Below are positions 51,656 through 60,473 of a stretch of 64,000 nucleotides of DNA, one piece after another. Each line of letters begins with the position of its first letter. Positions within the stretch are counted from its first letter, which is position 1. The DNA comes from Arenibacterium halophilum (GTDB taxonomy: Bacteria; Pseudomonadota; Alphaproteobacteria; Rhodobacterales; Rhodobacteraceae), in the NCBI RefSeq assembly GCF_005938225.1, contig NZ_VCPC01000003.1:372001-436000 (forward strand). The letters run 5' to 3'. A program made the position numbers and the translations under genes. The notes beneath the pieces are model-generated. The model made no database searches, was not told the DNA's origin, and saw nothing but the letters and a program-made list of their open reading frames with translations.

Positions 51656-52613
51656 CCGGCTGCTTGCTCTGCTGGCGCTGCTGATCCTGTCGGCGGCGGG
51701 GTTCCTGTTCTTGGGGGCCGAGGGGCCGTGGGCCTTCCTGCTGCCGTTCCGGGGCGCCAAGCTGGGGGCACTGATGCTGGTCGGGGCCTGCATCGCCACG
51801 GCAACGGTGATGTTCCAGACCGTTACGGCCAACCGCATCCTGACGCCTTCGGTCCTTGGGTTTGATGCGCTTTATGTGCTGGTGCTGACGGTCTTTGTGC
51901 ATGGGCTGGGCGCGCAGGCGGCGGGGCTGGTGGCGACTCCGGCCATGTTTGTCATCAACCTTGTGGTGATGACGGCGCTTGGGCTGGGGCTGTTCGCGCT
52001 GCTGCTGCGGCTCGGCTCGGGCGAGATGCTGAAACTGGTGCTGACCGGCATCGTCATCGGCATCGCGATCCGGTCGTTCACGGGCTTTCTGCAACGCATG
52101 ATCGACCCGGCCGAATTCCAGCTGGTGCAGGCGGGCAGCTTTGCGCGCTTCACCTATGTCGATCCGCTTATGCTGGGCATTGGCGCGCTGGTCGCGGTTC
52201 CGGCGCTGGCGCTGGCGTGGCGGCTGCGGTTCAAGCTGGATGTGCTGGCGCTGGGCCCCACGGCCGCCACCGGATTGGGAGAGCCGCCGCGCCGGGTTCA
52301 GATGCAGGCGCTGGTGCTGATCTGCGTGCTGATCGCGGTTGCGACCTCACTCGCCGGGCCTTTGGTGGCCGGGTCGTCGGGGCCGTCCAACTTTTTCGGG
52401 CTGGTGGTGGCCGCGCTGGCCCATATCGCCACGCCCAGCCCGCGCCACGCGATCCTTATGCCCTCGGCCGCGCTGATCGGCGGCTGCATCCTGATTGGCG
52501 GGCAGACCATCATGGAACGGGTGCTGCATCTTGCGACGCCGCTTCCTGTGGTGATCGAGCTGCTGGGTGGGCTGCTGTTTCTGACGCTTCTGCTGAAAAG
52601 GCGTGCCGCATGA
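51648..52613 (+). CDS. Iron-siderophore ABC permease 2 (FecCD/FatC family)
   Basis: Second permease, 321 residues, FecCD family. Motifs are FRGAKLGALMLVGACIATATVMFQ near 35, VTANRILTPSVLGFDALYVL near 60, LRLGSGEMLKLVLTGIVIGI near 122, and GPLVAGSSGPSNFFGLVVAALA near 240. The start is GTG 51648 overlapping the previous gene by eight bases. It pairs with permease 1 to form a heterodimeric channel. Confidence 0.9.
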   Translation: MSSRLLALLALLILSAAGFLFLGAEGPWAFLLPFRGAKLGALMLVGACIATATVMFQTVTANRILTPSVLGFDALYVLVLTVFVHGLGAQAAGLVATPAMFVINLVVMTALGLGLFALLLRLGSGEMLKLVLTGIVIGIAIRSFTGFLQRMIDPAEFQLVQAGSFARFTYVDPLMLGIGALVAVPALALAWRLRFKLDVLALGPTAATGLGEPPRRVQMQALVLICVLIAVATSLAGPLVAGSSGPSNFFGLVVAALAHIATPSPRHAILMPSAALIGGCILIGGQTIMERVLHLATPLPVVIELLGGLLFLTLLLKRRAA

Positions 52614-53362
52614 TTTCCATTCGCAACCTTTCTCACGTCATCGACGGGCGGCCCATCCTGCATGACATCACACTTGATCTGCCACGCGGCGGCATCACCG
52701 CGCTGATCGGGCCGAACGGTGCGGGGAAATCGACGCTGCTGTCGCTGATCGCGCGGCTGACCCGCATCCAGCAGGGGCAGATCACGGTGGACGATCTGAC
52801 CGTCGGCGCCAGTTCCGACCGCGATCTGGCGCAGCGGCTGGCGATCATGCCGCAACAGGCCAATGTTTCGGCCCGCTTGCGGGTGGGTGAATTGGTGGCG
52901 ATGGGCCGCTATCCGTGGAACCGGGGCCGCCCCGGTTATGAGGACCGCGCGCAGGTTGCCGAATCGCTTGCGAAATTCGGTCTAACCCAATTGGCCGATC
53001 GGTTCCTGGATCAAATCTCGGGCGGGCAGCGGCAATCGGCGCTGGCGGCGATGGCCCACGCGCAGGGCACCGATTACCTGTTGCTGGACGAGCCGTTGAA
53101 CAACCTTGATATTTCCGCTGCGCGCGGGTTGATGCGCCTGCTGCGTGATATGGCGGATGCCGAGGGCAAGAGCATCCTGATCGTTCTGCATGACATCAAC
53201 TATGCCGCCGCCTATGCCGACCGGATCGTGGCGATGGCGAACGGGCGCATCGCGGCCGATGGCGCGCCTGATGGGGTCCTGACGCCGCAGCTGATGCGCG
53301 ATGTTTTCTCAAGTGATGCAGACATCATCCGCGTCAACGGTCGCCCCGTGGTTGTCGTATAA
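52610..53362 (+). CDS. Iron-siderophore ABC transporter ATP-binding protein (FecE class)
   Basis: ATPase of 250 residues. Walker [15 protein letters not shown] near 34, then MPQQANVSARLRVGELVAMGR (the FecE-type stretch, near 81), signature ISGGQRQSALAAMAHAQ near 138, Walker B YLLLDEPLNNLD near 161, and the His switch VLHDINYAAAYAD near 194. ATG 52610 overlaps the second permease by four bases. It is the last of the four importer genes; a short hairpin follows and then the outer-membrane receptor gene. Confidence 0.92.
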   Translation: MISIRNLSHVIDGRPILHDITLDLPRGGITALIGPNGAGKSTLLSLIARLTRIQQGQITVDDLTVGASSDRDLAQRLAIMPQQANVSARLRVGELVAMGRYPWNRGRPGYEDRAQVAESLAKFGLTQLADRFLDQISGGQRQSALAAMAHAQGTDYLLLDEPLNNLDISAARGLMRLLRDMADAEGKSILIVLHDINYAAAYADRIVAMANGRIAADGAPDGVLTPQLMRDVFSSDADIIRVNGRPVVVV

Positions 53363-53367
53363 TCTGC

Positions 53368-53395
53368 GGCGGCTTTCTTGACTATTTTAGTCGCC
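53368..53395 (+). promoter_or_regulatory. Hairpin/palindrome between iron ABC genes and the receptor
   Basis: GGCGGCT (53368-53374) can pair with AGTCGCC (53389-53395) with one G-U pair in RNA. Within it, GACTA-TTT-TAGTC (53380-53392) is a perfect DNA palindrome overlapping a TTGACT that could be a -35 box. It may partly end the ABC transcript and also be an operator for the receptor gene. Confidence 0.4.
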
Positions 53396-53477
53396 TTAAG
53401 TAGGTGGCAAGAAACGCAAGCACGCCCGACCCGGCCCCGCCAGCGAAAAACCTGAGAAATAACGGGACACGGGACAT

Positions 53478-55421
53478 ATGAAACTTTCTTCCACGGCATG
53501 TCTGATGGCGTGGGCCGCAACCTTCGCGGCCACCACGGCCATGGCGCAAACGATCGAGCTGGATCCGATCCGGGTCGAGGCCGAGCAGGCGCAAGAGGCG
53601 CTGGGCAACACAGAAGTCAGCCAGGAAGAGATCGAGGCGCGCAACCCCTCGACCGTGGCGGATGTGTTTGCCGGGGAATCTGAAATCACGGTCAGCGGTG
53701 GCGCGGCCATCGCGCAGAAGGTGCTGGTTCACGGGATCGAGGAAAGCCTGCTGGCCGTCACCATCGACGGCGCGCGGCAGAACAAATCGGCCTTTCACCA
53801 CACCGGCAACGTGCTGATCGACCCTGCGCTGCTGAAGCGGGTCGAGGTATCGTCGGGGATTGCGCCCGCCGATGCCGGCCCCGGCGCGCTGGCCGGCACC
53901 ATCGCTTACGAGACCAAAGATGCCCGTGACCTGCTGGAGCCGGGCGATACCTTTGGCGGGCTGGCGACGACAAGCTATGGCAGCAACGGCAACGATTTTC
54001 GCCGTGGTCTGACGCTGTTCGGGGGCGTGGGCGGTTATGAATGGCTGCTGAGTGGCACCAAGACCAGCGGCAACGACTACAAGGACGGCGACGGCAATGT
54101 CGTGCAGGGGACTGAGGCCGATGTCACCGCGGTGTCGGGGAAATTCGCCTATACCACCGACACCGGCAAGCGGTTCGAATTCAGCGCCGAACAGGTGAAG
54201 GACACCGGCCGCCGCGCGATGCAGGCGGGCCCCGGCGGGTTGTTCTTTGCGCGTCCGGACTTCGCCGGCGTGGTCGGGCGGCCCAGCGTCTACCGCGAGG
54301 CGCTGTCGCGGCGGCGGTCGTTCACCTTCAACTACACGGACGAGGCCGATGACGGCGGGTTTTCCCCCGATGTCCAGCTGACCTGGAACGAACAGTATAT
54401 CGAGGCCGGCGGCGCCGTGGGCACCAACGACAGCCTCAGCGGCAAGGTCGAGAACGAATTCCAGCTGGGCATGGGCACGCTGACCGCCGGGGTAGATTTC
54501 TTTCATGACACCGCGACGGGCGAAGGCGCGCTGAACACCGGCTCGCCCGAAGAAAAGCTGTCGAACCTCGGGCTGTACGCCCAGATGCGGCAGGATCTGA
54601 ACAGCCGCGTGTCGCTGTCCTATGGCGCGCGGGTTGACAGCCAGCGGCTGACACTGGCCGACGGGCAGACGTTTTCCGACACCGGTGTCAGCGTGAACGC
54701 GCAGGCCGACGTGATCCTGTCGTCCAGCCTGACGATGAACATCGGCGCGGCCTACAGCTGGGGCGGATACGAACTGTCCGAGGCGTCACTGATCAACCTG
54801 GGCGGCGCCTGGACCTATGGCACGCCCAAGGCCTCGACCTCGACCAGCGCGCGGATCGGCCTGCGCTGGGATCAGGGGCCCTGGGCCGTGACCGGCGCGC
54901 TGTTCTACACCAAGGTGCGCGACGTGAACGACGTGCTGACCGCCGCCCGCACCTTGTCGGATCTGACAACGCGGGGCTTTGACGGCTCGGTCGGGTATTA
55001 CGGCGATCGTGGGTTCGTGCGGATGAACCTGACCTATGCGGATGTCGAACTGTCCAACGTGGCCATCGGGTCCACCGCCTATTACGCGGGCCGTCCGGTG
55101 GGCAAGATGATCGGCCTGGAAGGCGCGTATGAGGTTTCACCGCAATGGCGGGTCGGCGGCACGGCGGAAATTGCGCTGACCAACAATGACACCGCCGGGG
55201 TGGGCGGCATGACCGCGCTGCCCGGTTACGAGGTGGTGAACCTCTATGCCGCCTTCACGCCGCGCCAGAACGAAAACGTCGAGGTTCGGTTGGACGTGCG
55301 CAACCTGTTCGACGAAACCTATGCCGCGCGCGGATCGGACGGGATCGGCAACCCGACCCGTATCGTGGCGCTGAATGAAAGCGGGCGCACCATCGCCCTG
55401 ATCGCATCACTGAAATTCTAA
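53478..55421 (+). CDS. TonB-dependent outer-membrane receptor
   Basis: Outer-membrane gated barrel of 647 residues that would import an iron-siderophore or heme with TonB energy. Signal peptide about 1-23 (AATFAATTAMA). A TonB-box-like start, IELDPIRVEAE, is followed by the plug domain (NPSTVADVFAGE, KVLVHGIEESLLAVTIDGARQNKSAFHH split at residue 95 into KVLVHGIEESLLAVTID and GARQNKSAFHH, LLKRVEVSSGIAPADAGPGAL). The barrel follows, ending in an aromatic residue (LIASLKF). The C-terminal RNLFDETYAARGSDGIG is typical of the family. The IDGARQN segment resembles heme/hemoglobin-type receptors, but the ABC genes look siderophore-type, so the ligand is open. Confidence 0.9.
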   Translation: MKLSSTACLMAWAATFAATTAMAQTIELDPIRVEAEQAQEALGNTEVSQEEIEARNPSTVADVFAGESEITVSGGAAIAQKVLVHGIEESLLAVTIDGARQNKSAFHHTGNVLIDPALLKRVEVSSGIAPADAGPGALAGTIAYETKDARDLLEPGDTFGGLATTSYGSNGNDFRRGLTLFGGVGGYEWLLSGTKTSGNDYKDGDGNVVQGTEADVTAVSGKFAYTTDTGKRFEFSAEQVKDTGRRAMQAGPGGLFFARPDFAGVVGRPSVYREALSRRRSFTFNYTDEADDGGFSPDVQLTWNEQYIEAGGAVGTNDSLSGKVENEFQLGMGTLTAGVDFFHDTATGEGALNTGSPEEKLSNLGLYAQMRQDLNSRVSLSYGARVDSQRLTLADGQTFSDTGVSVNAQADVILSSSLTMNIGAAYSWGGYELSEASLINLGGAWTYGTPKASTSTSARIGLRWDQGPWAVTGALFYTKVRDVNDVLTAARTLSDLTTRGFDGSVGYYGDRGFVRMNLTYADVELSNVAIGSTAYYAGRPVGKMIGLEGAYEVSPQWRVGGTAEIALTNNDTAGVGGMTALPGYEVVNLYAAFTPRQNENVEVRLDVRNLFDETYAARGSDGIGNPTRIVALNESGRTIALIASLKF

Positions 55422-55474
55422 CCACCGGCACCCAGCCGGGGCGCAGGCCCCGCCAGGCAGCAGGAGACAATGAC

Positions 55475-56443
55475 ATGACCGCAACGACCAAAACGACACG
55501 GATTGCCTGTGCGATGGCACTTGTTCTGACCTGGCATAGCGTGGCGTCGGCGCAATCGGCACCTTCGGCCCCTGCGGTTCCCGAAGCGCCCACGGTGAGT
55601 GCGGCACCAGAGGCGCCTGCCACGTCGCGCCCGGCGGATGCGGCGGGTCTGGGCGTGGCCGAGCCTTTGGCCAGCGCCCCGGCAGAGGCCGAAGCCGCGC
55701 CCGCGGCCGTGGCCGAACCAGCGGCCGAGCCCGTCACCGTTGAACCTGCCACCCCGGCCCAGACCGCGCAGGCAGCGGTAACACGGGCGCAGGGGTTCCT
55801 GGCCGATGGCGGCCCTAGCATCTGGGCGATTGCGGCGCTGTCGGTCATCACGGTTGCGCTGATCCTGTGGAAGATATGGCGCTTCGTTCTGGCGGGCGCG
55901 TGGTCGCGCCGCGCCTCGGCGCGCGCGGTCGATGAATGGGAAGCGGGCCGGCACGAGGCCGCGCTGGCGATGGTGTCGTCCCGCAAGGGGTTGCGCAGCC
56001 GCATGACGGCGGCCGCCATGCGCGCGCGGCTGACCCTGCCCGAACCCGCCGCGCGCGAGGAAACCGCCCGTGTCGCCAGCCGCCTTCTGGCAAGCCAGGG
56101 CGGCGGGTTGCGCGCGCTTGAACTGATCGCGACCATCGCGCCGCTGCTGGGCCTGCTGGGCACCGTGCTGGGCATGATCGCGGCATTCCAAGCGCTGCAA
56201 GAGGCGGGCAACCGCGCCGATCCGGCCCTGCTGGCCGGCGGCATCTGGGAGGCGCTGCTGACCACCGCCGCAGGCATGGCGGTGGCGATCCCGGCGTCGA
56301 TCGGGCTGACATGGGCCGACTCTGTGATCGACCGGGTGCGCGGTGACATGCAGGATTTGGCGGCGCGCATCTTCGTGGCCGCGCAGGGCCGCGACACCGC
56401 GCTGCCGGAACAGGACGACGTACGCAGCCTGGCCGCCGAGTGA
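55475..56443 (+). CDS. exbB: ExbB/MotA/TolQ-type proton channel with long N-terminal extension
   Basis: Inner-membrane channel subunit of 322 residues. Residues 1-25 look like a signal peptide, then an Ala/Pro/Glu-rich stretch to about 105, then TM1 (IWAIAALSVITVALILWKIW near 112-131). The MotA_TolQ_ExbB core follows: LELIATIAPLLGLLGTVLGM near 214 and IWEALLTTAAGMAVAIPASI near 255, with the conserved Glu and Thr of TM3. It powers TonB with the two ExbD proteins encoded next. The start is 53 bases after the receptor stop; it is clearly one operon. Confidence 0.9.
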   Translation: MTATTKTTRIACAMALVLTWHSVASAQSAPSAPAVPEAPTVSAAPEAPATSRPADAAGLGVAEPLASAPAEAEAAPAAVAEPAAEPVTVEPATPAQTAQAAVTRAQGFLADGGPSIWAIAALSVITVALILWKIWRFVLAGAWSRRASARAVDEWEAGRHEAALAMVSSRKGLRSRMTAAAMRARLTLPEPAAREETARVASRLLASQGGGLRALELIATIAPLLGLLGTVLGMIAAFQALQEAGNRADPALLAGGIWEALLTTAAGMAVAIPASIGLTWADSVIDRVRGDMQDLAARIFVAAQGRDTALPEQDDVRSLAAE

Positions 56444-56452
56444 GCGCCAGAC

Positions 56453-56836
56453 ATGCTGTTGGACAACGCTCCGCGCCGGGCGCGCCGCCGCCCCAGCCTG
56501 ACGCCCATGATCGACGTGGTGTTCCTTTTGCTGGTGTTCTTCATGCTGGCCTCGCGCTTTGGGCTGGACGCGGCGCTGCGCCTGCCGCTGGCCTCGGGCG
56601 GGGGCACGGCCTATGACGGGCCCCCGCGCCTTGTGTCGGTCGCGCCCGAGACGCTGGCGCTGAACGGCCAGCCGGTGGCGATTGACGCGCTGGCCGCGCG
56701 GCTGGCACAGCTGACGCAGGCGCCCGGTGACATCATCGTGCTGCGCCCGGCAGATGGCGCGACGCTGCAACGGGTGGTCGCCGTGGCCGATGCGCTGCGG
56801 CAGGCCGGGTTTGCCCGCGTGGTGCTGATCGAATGA
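56453..56836 (+). CDS. exbD: ExbD, first copy (Asp present)
   Basis: Inner-membrane protein of 127 residues with one N-terminal helix and a periplasmic domain. The helix SLTPMIDVVFLLLVFFMLAS carries Asp21, the counterpart of E. coli ExbD Asp25 that takes part in proton transfer. The periplasmic part ends GFARVVLIE. It lies nine bases after exbB and overlaps the second exbD by four bases. Confidence 0.92.
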   Translation: MLLDNAPRRARRRPSLTPMIDVVFLLLVFFMLASRFGLDAALRLPLASGGGTAYDGPPRLVSVAPETLALNGQPVAIDALAARLAQLTQAPGDIIVLRPADGATLQRVVAVADALRQAGFARVVLIE

Positions 56837-57225
56837 CCCCCGGTTTCGACATTCCGCCGCGCCGCGCGCAGGGCGAATCCATCGTGCCGATGATCAACGT
56901 GGTGTTTTTGCTGCTGATCTTCTTTCTGATGACATCTCAGCTGACCCCGCCCGAGCCGATTCCGGCCAGCCCGCCGGTGTCGCGCGATGGCACCGCGGTG
57001 GAGGCTGCGCCGGTGCTCTACATGGGCGCCGATGGCACGCTGGGGTTCCAGGATGCCCGCGCCGAGGCGGCCGTTGCCGCCTTTGCCGAGGCAGCGAGGG
57101 GCAATGAGGGAGAGGCGCAACTGCGCGCCGATGCGGGCGCGGATGCCGCTGCCGTTGCGCGGCTGATGCGCGATCTGTCGGCGCAGGGCCTGCCCGCCAT
57201 CGCACTTGTGGTGGCACCGGAATGA
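56833..57225 (+). CDS. ExbD, second copy (Asp replaced by Asn)
   Basis: A 130-residue ExbD paralogue. Its helix ESIVPMINVVFLLLIFFLMT has Asn22 (codon 56896-56898, AAC) where the first copy has Asp21. Since the Asp is needed for proton use in E. coli ExbD, this subunit alone should not conduct protons. The remaining family pattern is intact: a short periplasmic domain with SAQGLPAIALVVAPE at the end. It is co-translated with exbD copy 1 and tonB by 4-base overlaps on both sides, so a mixed ExbD pair is likely. Confidence 0.9.
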   Translation: MTPGFDIPPRRAQGESIVPMINVVFLLLIFFLMTSQLTPPEPIPASPPVSRDGTAVEAAPVLYMGADGTLGFQDARAEAAVAAFAEAARGNEGEAQLRADAGADAAAVARLMRDLSAQGLPAIALVVAPE

Positions 57226-58178
57226 AGCGGATCGTTGAAACCGGCGCGTTCTTTGGCCTGGCCGTCGCGCTGCACCTTGCGGTGTTGGCGCGGATCGACC
57301 GGTCCGACGGGGCCGATGCAGGCGGTCAGGCGGGCGATTCGATGGTGTCGGTCATGGCGTCTTCGGCCAGTGTCGAGGCGATGGTCGCCGAGTGGGAGCG
57401 CCCGCCAGAGACCGCGACCGCTCCGGTCGATACGCCGCCGCCGCCCGAGGTGCCGCAAGAGGCTCCGCCGCCGCGCATGGCCGCGCCGGATTTGGCGGTG
57501 AACCAGTCGGCGGCTGTTGTCCTGCCGGGGCTGACCGATCAGGCCGATGTGCCCGCCCAGATCGACCTGAGCGTGCCGCCACCGCCCGAACCAGAGCCAG
57601 AACCAGAACCAGAACCCGAGCCGCAACCTGAACCGGAACCGATGCCCGAGCCGGTGACGCAATTGGATGCCGAGGGTCGGCCCAAGGTTTCGCGCCGTCC
57701 GCCGCCGCAGGTGCCCGAAAACATCGACCTGCCGGACCGCCCCGAGCCAGCGCCGGACCCCGCGCCCCGTGTCGCGCGCGAACGCTCGGCCCCCTCGACG
57801 GCGTCCCAAGGCCAAACCGCCGCAGGAACAGGTGGCAGTACGCAGGCTGGCACCTCGGGCGCGAGCAGCGTGAAAACGATGAGCAACTCTCAGATCACGC
57901 GGGCGATCACCGTCTGGGGCGGACAGATCCGCAGCCGGATCGAACGCCAGAAACGGTTCCCGCGCAATGTACGCGGCAGCGGGCGGGTGGTGGTGCGGAT
58001 CACCGTCACGCCCGATGGCCGCGTCGCGGGCGCCTCGATCGCACGGTCTTCCGGAACAGCGGCTTTCGATCAGGCCGCGATGCAGGCGGTGTCCCGGTCA
58101 GGGCGTTTGCCGCGCGCGCCGCAAGGGCTGACCGACCAAAATTATACCTTCAGCCTGCCGATGGATTTCACCCGCTAA
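57222..58178 (+). CDS. tonB: TonB energy-transducing protein
   Basis: A 318-residue periplasm-spanning protein. One N-terminal helix (TGAFFGLAVALHLAVLARI, about 7-25), then a Pro/Glu-rich linker including an EPEP repeat near 127-145 (PEPEPEPEPEPEPQPEPEP), a Ser/Gly-rich stretch, and a C-terminal TonB domain from about 225 (RSRIERQKRFPRNVRGSGRV; VRITVTPDGRVAGASIARSSG; AMQAVSRSGRLPRAP). It couples the ExbB-ExbD motor to the receptor encoded 2 kb upstream. It ends eight bases from the convergent histidine kinase gene. Confidence 0.92.
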   Translation: MKRIVETGAFFGLAVALHLAVLARIDRSDGADAGGQAGDSMVSVMASSASVEAMVAEWERPPETATAPVDTPPPPEVPQEAPPPRMAAPDLAVNQSAAVVLPGLTDQADVPAQIDLSVPPPPEPEPEPEPEPEPQPEPEPMPEPVTQLDAEGRPKVSRRPPPQVPENIDLPDRPEPAPDPAPRVARERSAPSTASQGQTAAGTGGSTQAGTSGASSVKTMSNSQITRAITVWGGQIRSRIERQKRFPRNVRGSGRVVVRITVTPDGRVAGASIARSSGTAAFDQAAMQAVSRSGRLPRAPQGLTDQNYTFSLPMDFTR

Positions 58179-58185
58179 GGGCGGG
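58171..58185. terminator. Short hairpin overlapping the tonB stop
   Basis: CCCGC (58171-58175) pairs with GCGGG (58181-58185) around TAAGG; the tonB stop TAA is in the loop. It fills the 8-base gap before the convergent kinase stop and is the only hairpin there. Confidence 0.35.
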
Positions 58186-58186
58186 A

Positions 58187-60268
58187 TCAGGCCGCGAGGG
58201 ACTGCTGCACCGGTGCGGGTTTGGTAACCTTTGGCGCCTCGGCGTGGGGCAGGGTAAAGATGAACTGGCTGCCCTTGCCCAACTCGCTGGTCGCGTGGAT
58301 CGTGCCACCGTGCAGGTTGACGATCTTGCGGGCGATCGACAGGCCAAGGCCGAAGCCCTTGTGCGCGCGCCCCTGCGGGCCCTGCACCTGCTCGAACCGT
58401 TCGAACACGCGATCGACCTGCTCGGGCGGGATGCCGCAGCCGGTATCTTCGACCGTGAAGACGGTGAAGCCGTCGCGATCCTCGACCTTGACCAGCACGC
58501 CGCCGGTGTCAGTGAATTTCACCGCGTTGCCGACCAGATTATACAGCACCTGCTTGATGCGCGACTGATCGGCCAGGACATGCCCGGCATTTCCATGACA
58601 CACCAAATCAAGGCCCTTCTTGCGCGCCAGCGGGCGCAGCTCGTCCACGGTTTCGCGGGCGATGTCGCGGGCGGGGTGCGATTCGATGTTCAGTGTCAGG
58701 TTGCCGCTTTCGATACGGGTCAGATCAAGCAGATCGTTGACCATGGCCAGCATGTGGCTGGCGGAATTGTCGATTTTGTTGCCAAGCTTCACGACATGCT
58801 GCGCCGCCATCTGGGCAAGGCTGCGCGCCTTGGTCAGATCGACCTCGTCGCTTTTCAGGATCGAGGCCAGCTTTTGCAGTGGCGCCTGTTCGCTTTCGTT
58901 CGACAGGAAGGCGGCATAGCCCATGATGACGGTCAGCGGGGTGCGCAGATCGTGGGTGACATTCGACAGGAATTCGCTTTTGGTCTGGTTCGCCTTCTCG
59001 GCGGCCAGTTGGGCATTCTTCTGATGCGTCACGTCCGACCGGATGCCGACGCTGTAGCCATCGGGTGTGCGCGCGTCCGAGCTTTTCAGCCACCGGCCGT
59101 CGGACATGCGTTGCAACGTCGTCTGCCCAGCGTCGCGTGCGGCAAGGCGCTCGGCGATCCACTCCTCTTCGCGGCCGATCGCATCTTCGAATTCACCATC
59201 CCGGACGCCTAGGCGCAGCAGCGTTTCAAACTTGGTGCCCACGCGGATTTCATCCTCTGAGCGGTTCCAGTAGGTCAGGAATTTCTCGTTATACATCACG
59301 ACACGATCGTTGCTGTCGTAAAGGATGAACCCTTCGTCGAGCGCGTCGATGGCATGCATCAGAATGTTGTGCGAGGCGGCCTGTTGCATGGTCGACCGGC
59401 GGATCAGCATCAGCGCCGTCAGCAACAGGCCGGTCACAAACAGCCCGCCTGTGAGCAGAATAATCAGATTGGGCGATTGCGCGCGCCAGCCGCCGGTCGG
59501 CAATGCGCCGATCTGCCAGTTGTCGCCCACCGCCGACAGCGGCAGCACCACCGGATCGGCGTTGAACAGAGCTGCATTTCCGGCAAGGTAGCCGCGTTCG
59601 CCGCCACGTCCGTCCATTTCACGCAGGCCGATAGTCAGCGGTGCGGCCTGCGGGTCGGCCCCGCTGAACAGGCCGGACTCTTCGATGACCACGGAAATGA
59701 CACCCCAGAACCGATCGCCTGTTTTGCCACCGCCATTGGGCACGAATACCGGATAGCGCACGATGAACCCGCGCCCGCCCTGTACAAGGTTGATCGGACC
59801 CAGGAAAACGGGCGAGCGTTCGCGGTACGCCCGCGCGATCCCGACGAACTGGTCGGGCAGGTTCCAATATTCGATGCCCAGAACGGCCTCGTTGCCCTTT
59901 AGCGGATGGACGTGGTTCACCTTCAGATCGGGCGCAATCGCGATCGAGATGATGTCGGGATATTGCTGGCGCAGGCGGCCGGCGATCTGGTCCACCGCGC
60001 GGCGCGAGGTCTCGTCGGGCTCGGCAGAGGCGGTGGCCGCGATCCTGTGCGAGACCAGTTCGATGCTGAACAGTTTTTCGTCCAGGGTCCGGGCGATCAG
60101 GTTCAGCTCTCGGGTGACGTTGGCGCGCTGGTTCTGGGTAAAGAACATGTGGTCGCGCTTGATTGCTGCGGCCATGATCGACAGGCAGACAACGGTCGCA
60201 ATCACTGCGAACCAGATGAACATCCGAGAGATCTCTTTCGGATCCTTTGCCGTCATGTTGAGTGCCAT
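58187..60268 (-). CDS. Membrane sensor histidine kinase with CHASE-type sensor and PAS domain
   Basis: Kinase of 693 residues from the chosen start (MALNMTAKDPKEIS); starts at 60256 or, less likely, 60394 also exist. TM1 about 17-35 (FIWFAVIATVVCLSIMAAA), a CHASE-type periplasmic domain about 40-260 (ISIAIAPDLKVNHVHPLKGNEA is part of it; FLGPINLVQGGRGFIVRYPV is typical of CHASE), TM2 about 267-289, and a PAS domain about 300-415. His439 lies in SNVTHDLRTPLTVI. The HATPase shows NLVGNAVKFTD and GFGLGLSIARKIV. There is no receiver domain, and no response regulator gene is adjacent. The extracellular signal is unknown. Confidence 0.88.
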   Translation of the reverse strand: MALNMTAKDPKEISRMFIWFAVIATVVCLSIMAAAIKRDHMFFTQNQRANVTRELNLIARTLDEKLFSIELVSHRIAATASAEPDETSRRAVDQIAGRLRQQYPDIISIAIAPDLKVNHVHPLKGNEAVLGIEYWNLPDQFVGIARAYRERSPVFLGPINLVQGGRGFIVRYPVFVPNGGGKTGDRFWGVISVVIEESGLFSGADPQAAPLTIGLREMDGRGGERGYLAGNAALFNADPVVLPLSAVGDNWQIGALPTGGWRAQSPNLIILLTGGLFVTGLLLTALMLIRRSTMQQAASHNILMHAIDALDEGFILYDSNDRVVMYNEKFLTYWNRSEDEIRVGTKFETLLRLGVRDGEFEDAIGREEEWIAERLAARDAGQTTLQRMSDGRWLKSSDARTPDGYSVGIRSDVTHQKNAQLAAEKANQTKSEFLSNVTHDLRTPLTVIMGYAAFLSNESEQAPLQKLASILKSDEVDLTKARSLAQMAAQHVVKLGNKIDNSASHMLAMVNDLLDLTRIESGNLTLNIESHPARDIARETVDELRPLARKKGLDLVCHGNAGHVLADQSRIKQVLYNLVGNAVKFTDTGGVLVKVEDRDGFTVFTVEDTGCGIPPEQVDRVFERFEQVQGPQGRAHKGFGLGLSIARKIVNLHGGTIHATSELGKGSQFIFTLPHAEAPKVTKPAPVQQSLAA

Positions 60269-60441
60269 CCCCGATATTCTTGGGCTTGCCCGAAATAAAT
60301 ACGCTGCTTCTGCGGCAACTGTATCAAATCCAGAAATTACTGAATCATAAGGCGGAAATATGGCCAAGCTGTAGCGAGATGTGAATTTTTTCACGCTCTG
60401 CGCGTCTTATCCGCAACTGCGCGGGTGCAGGCTCGGGCAAG

Positions 60442-60466
60442 CGGGAGGGCTGGAAGAGCCCTCCCG
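60442..60466. terminator. Terminator hairpin after the second TRAP operon
   Basis: CGGGAGGGCT (60442-60451) pairs perfectly with AGCCCTCCCG (60457-60466) around GGAAG, eight bases past the DctM stop on the minus strand. There is no T-run, as is common in GC-rich alphaproteobacteria. The rest of the 205-base gap up to the kinase gene shows nothing else clear. Confidence 0.65.
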
Positions 60467-60473
60467 AACGCGT

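Noticed and set aside
57591-57660. EPEP repeat as an unusual DNA repeat
   Set aside because: It is the ordinary Pro/Glu-rich spacer of TonB.
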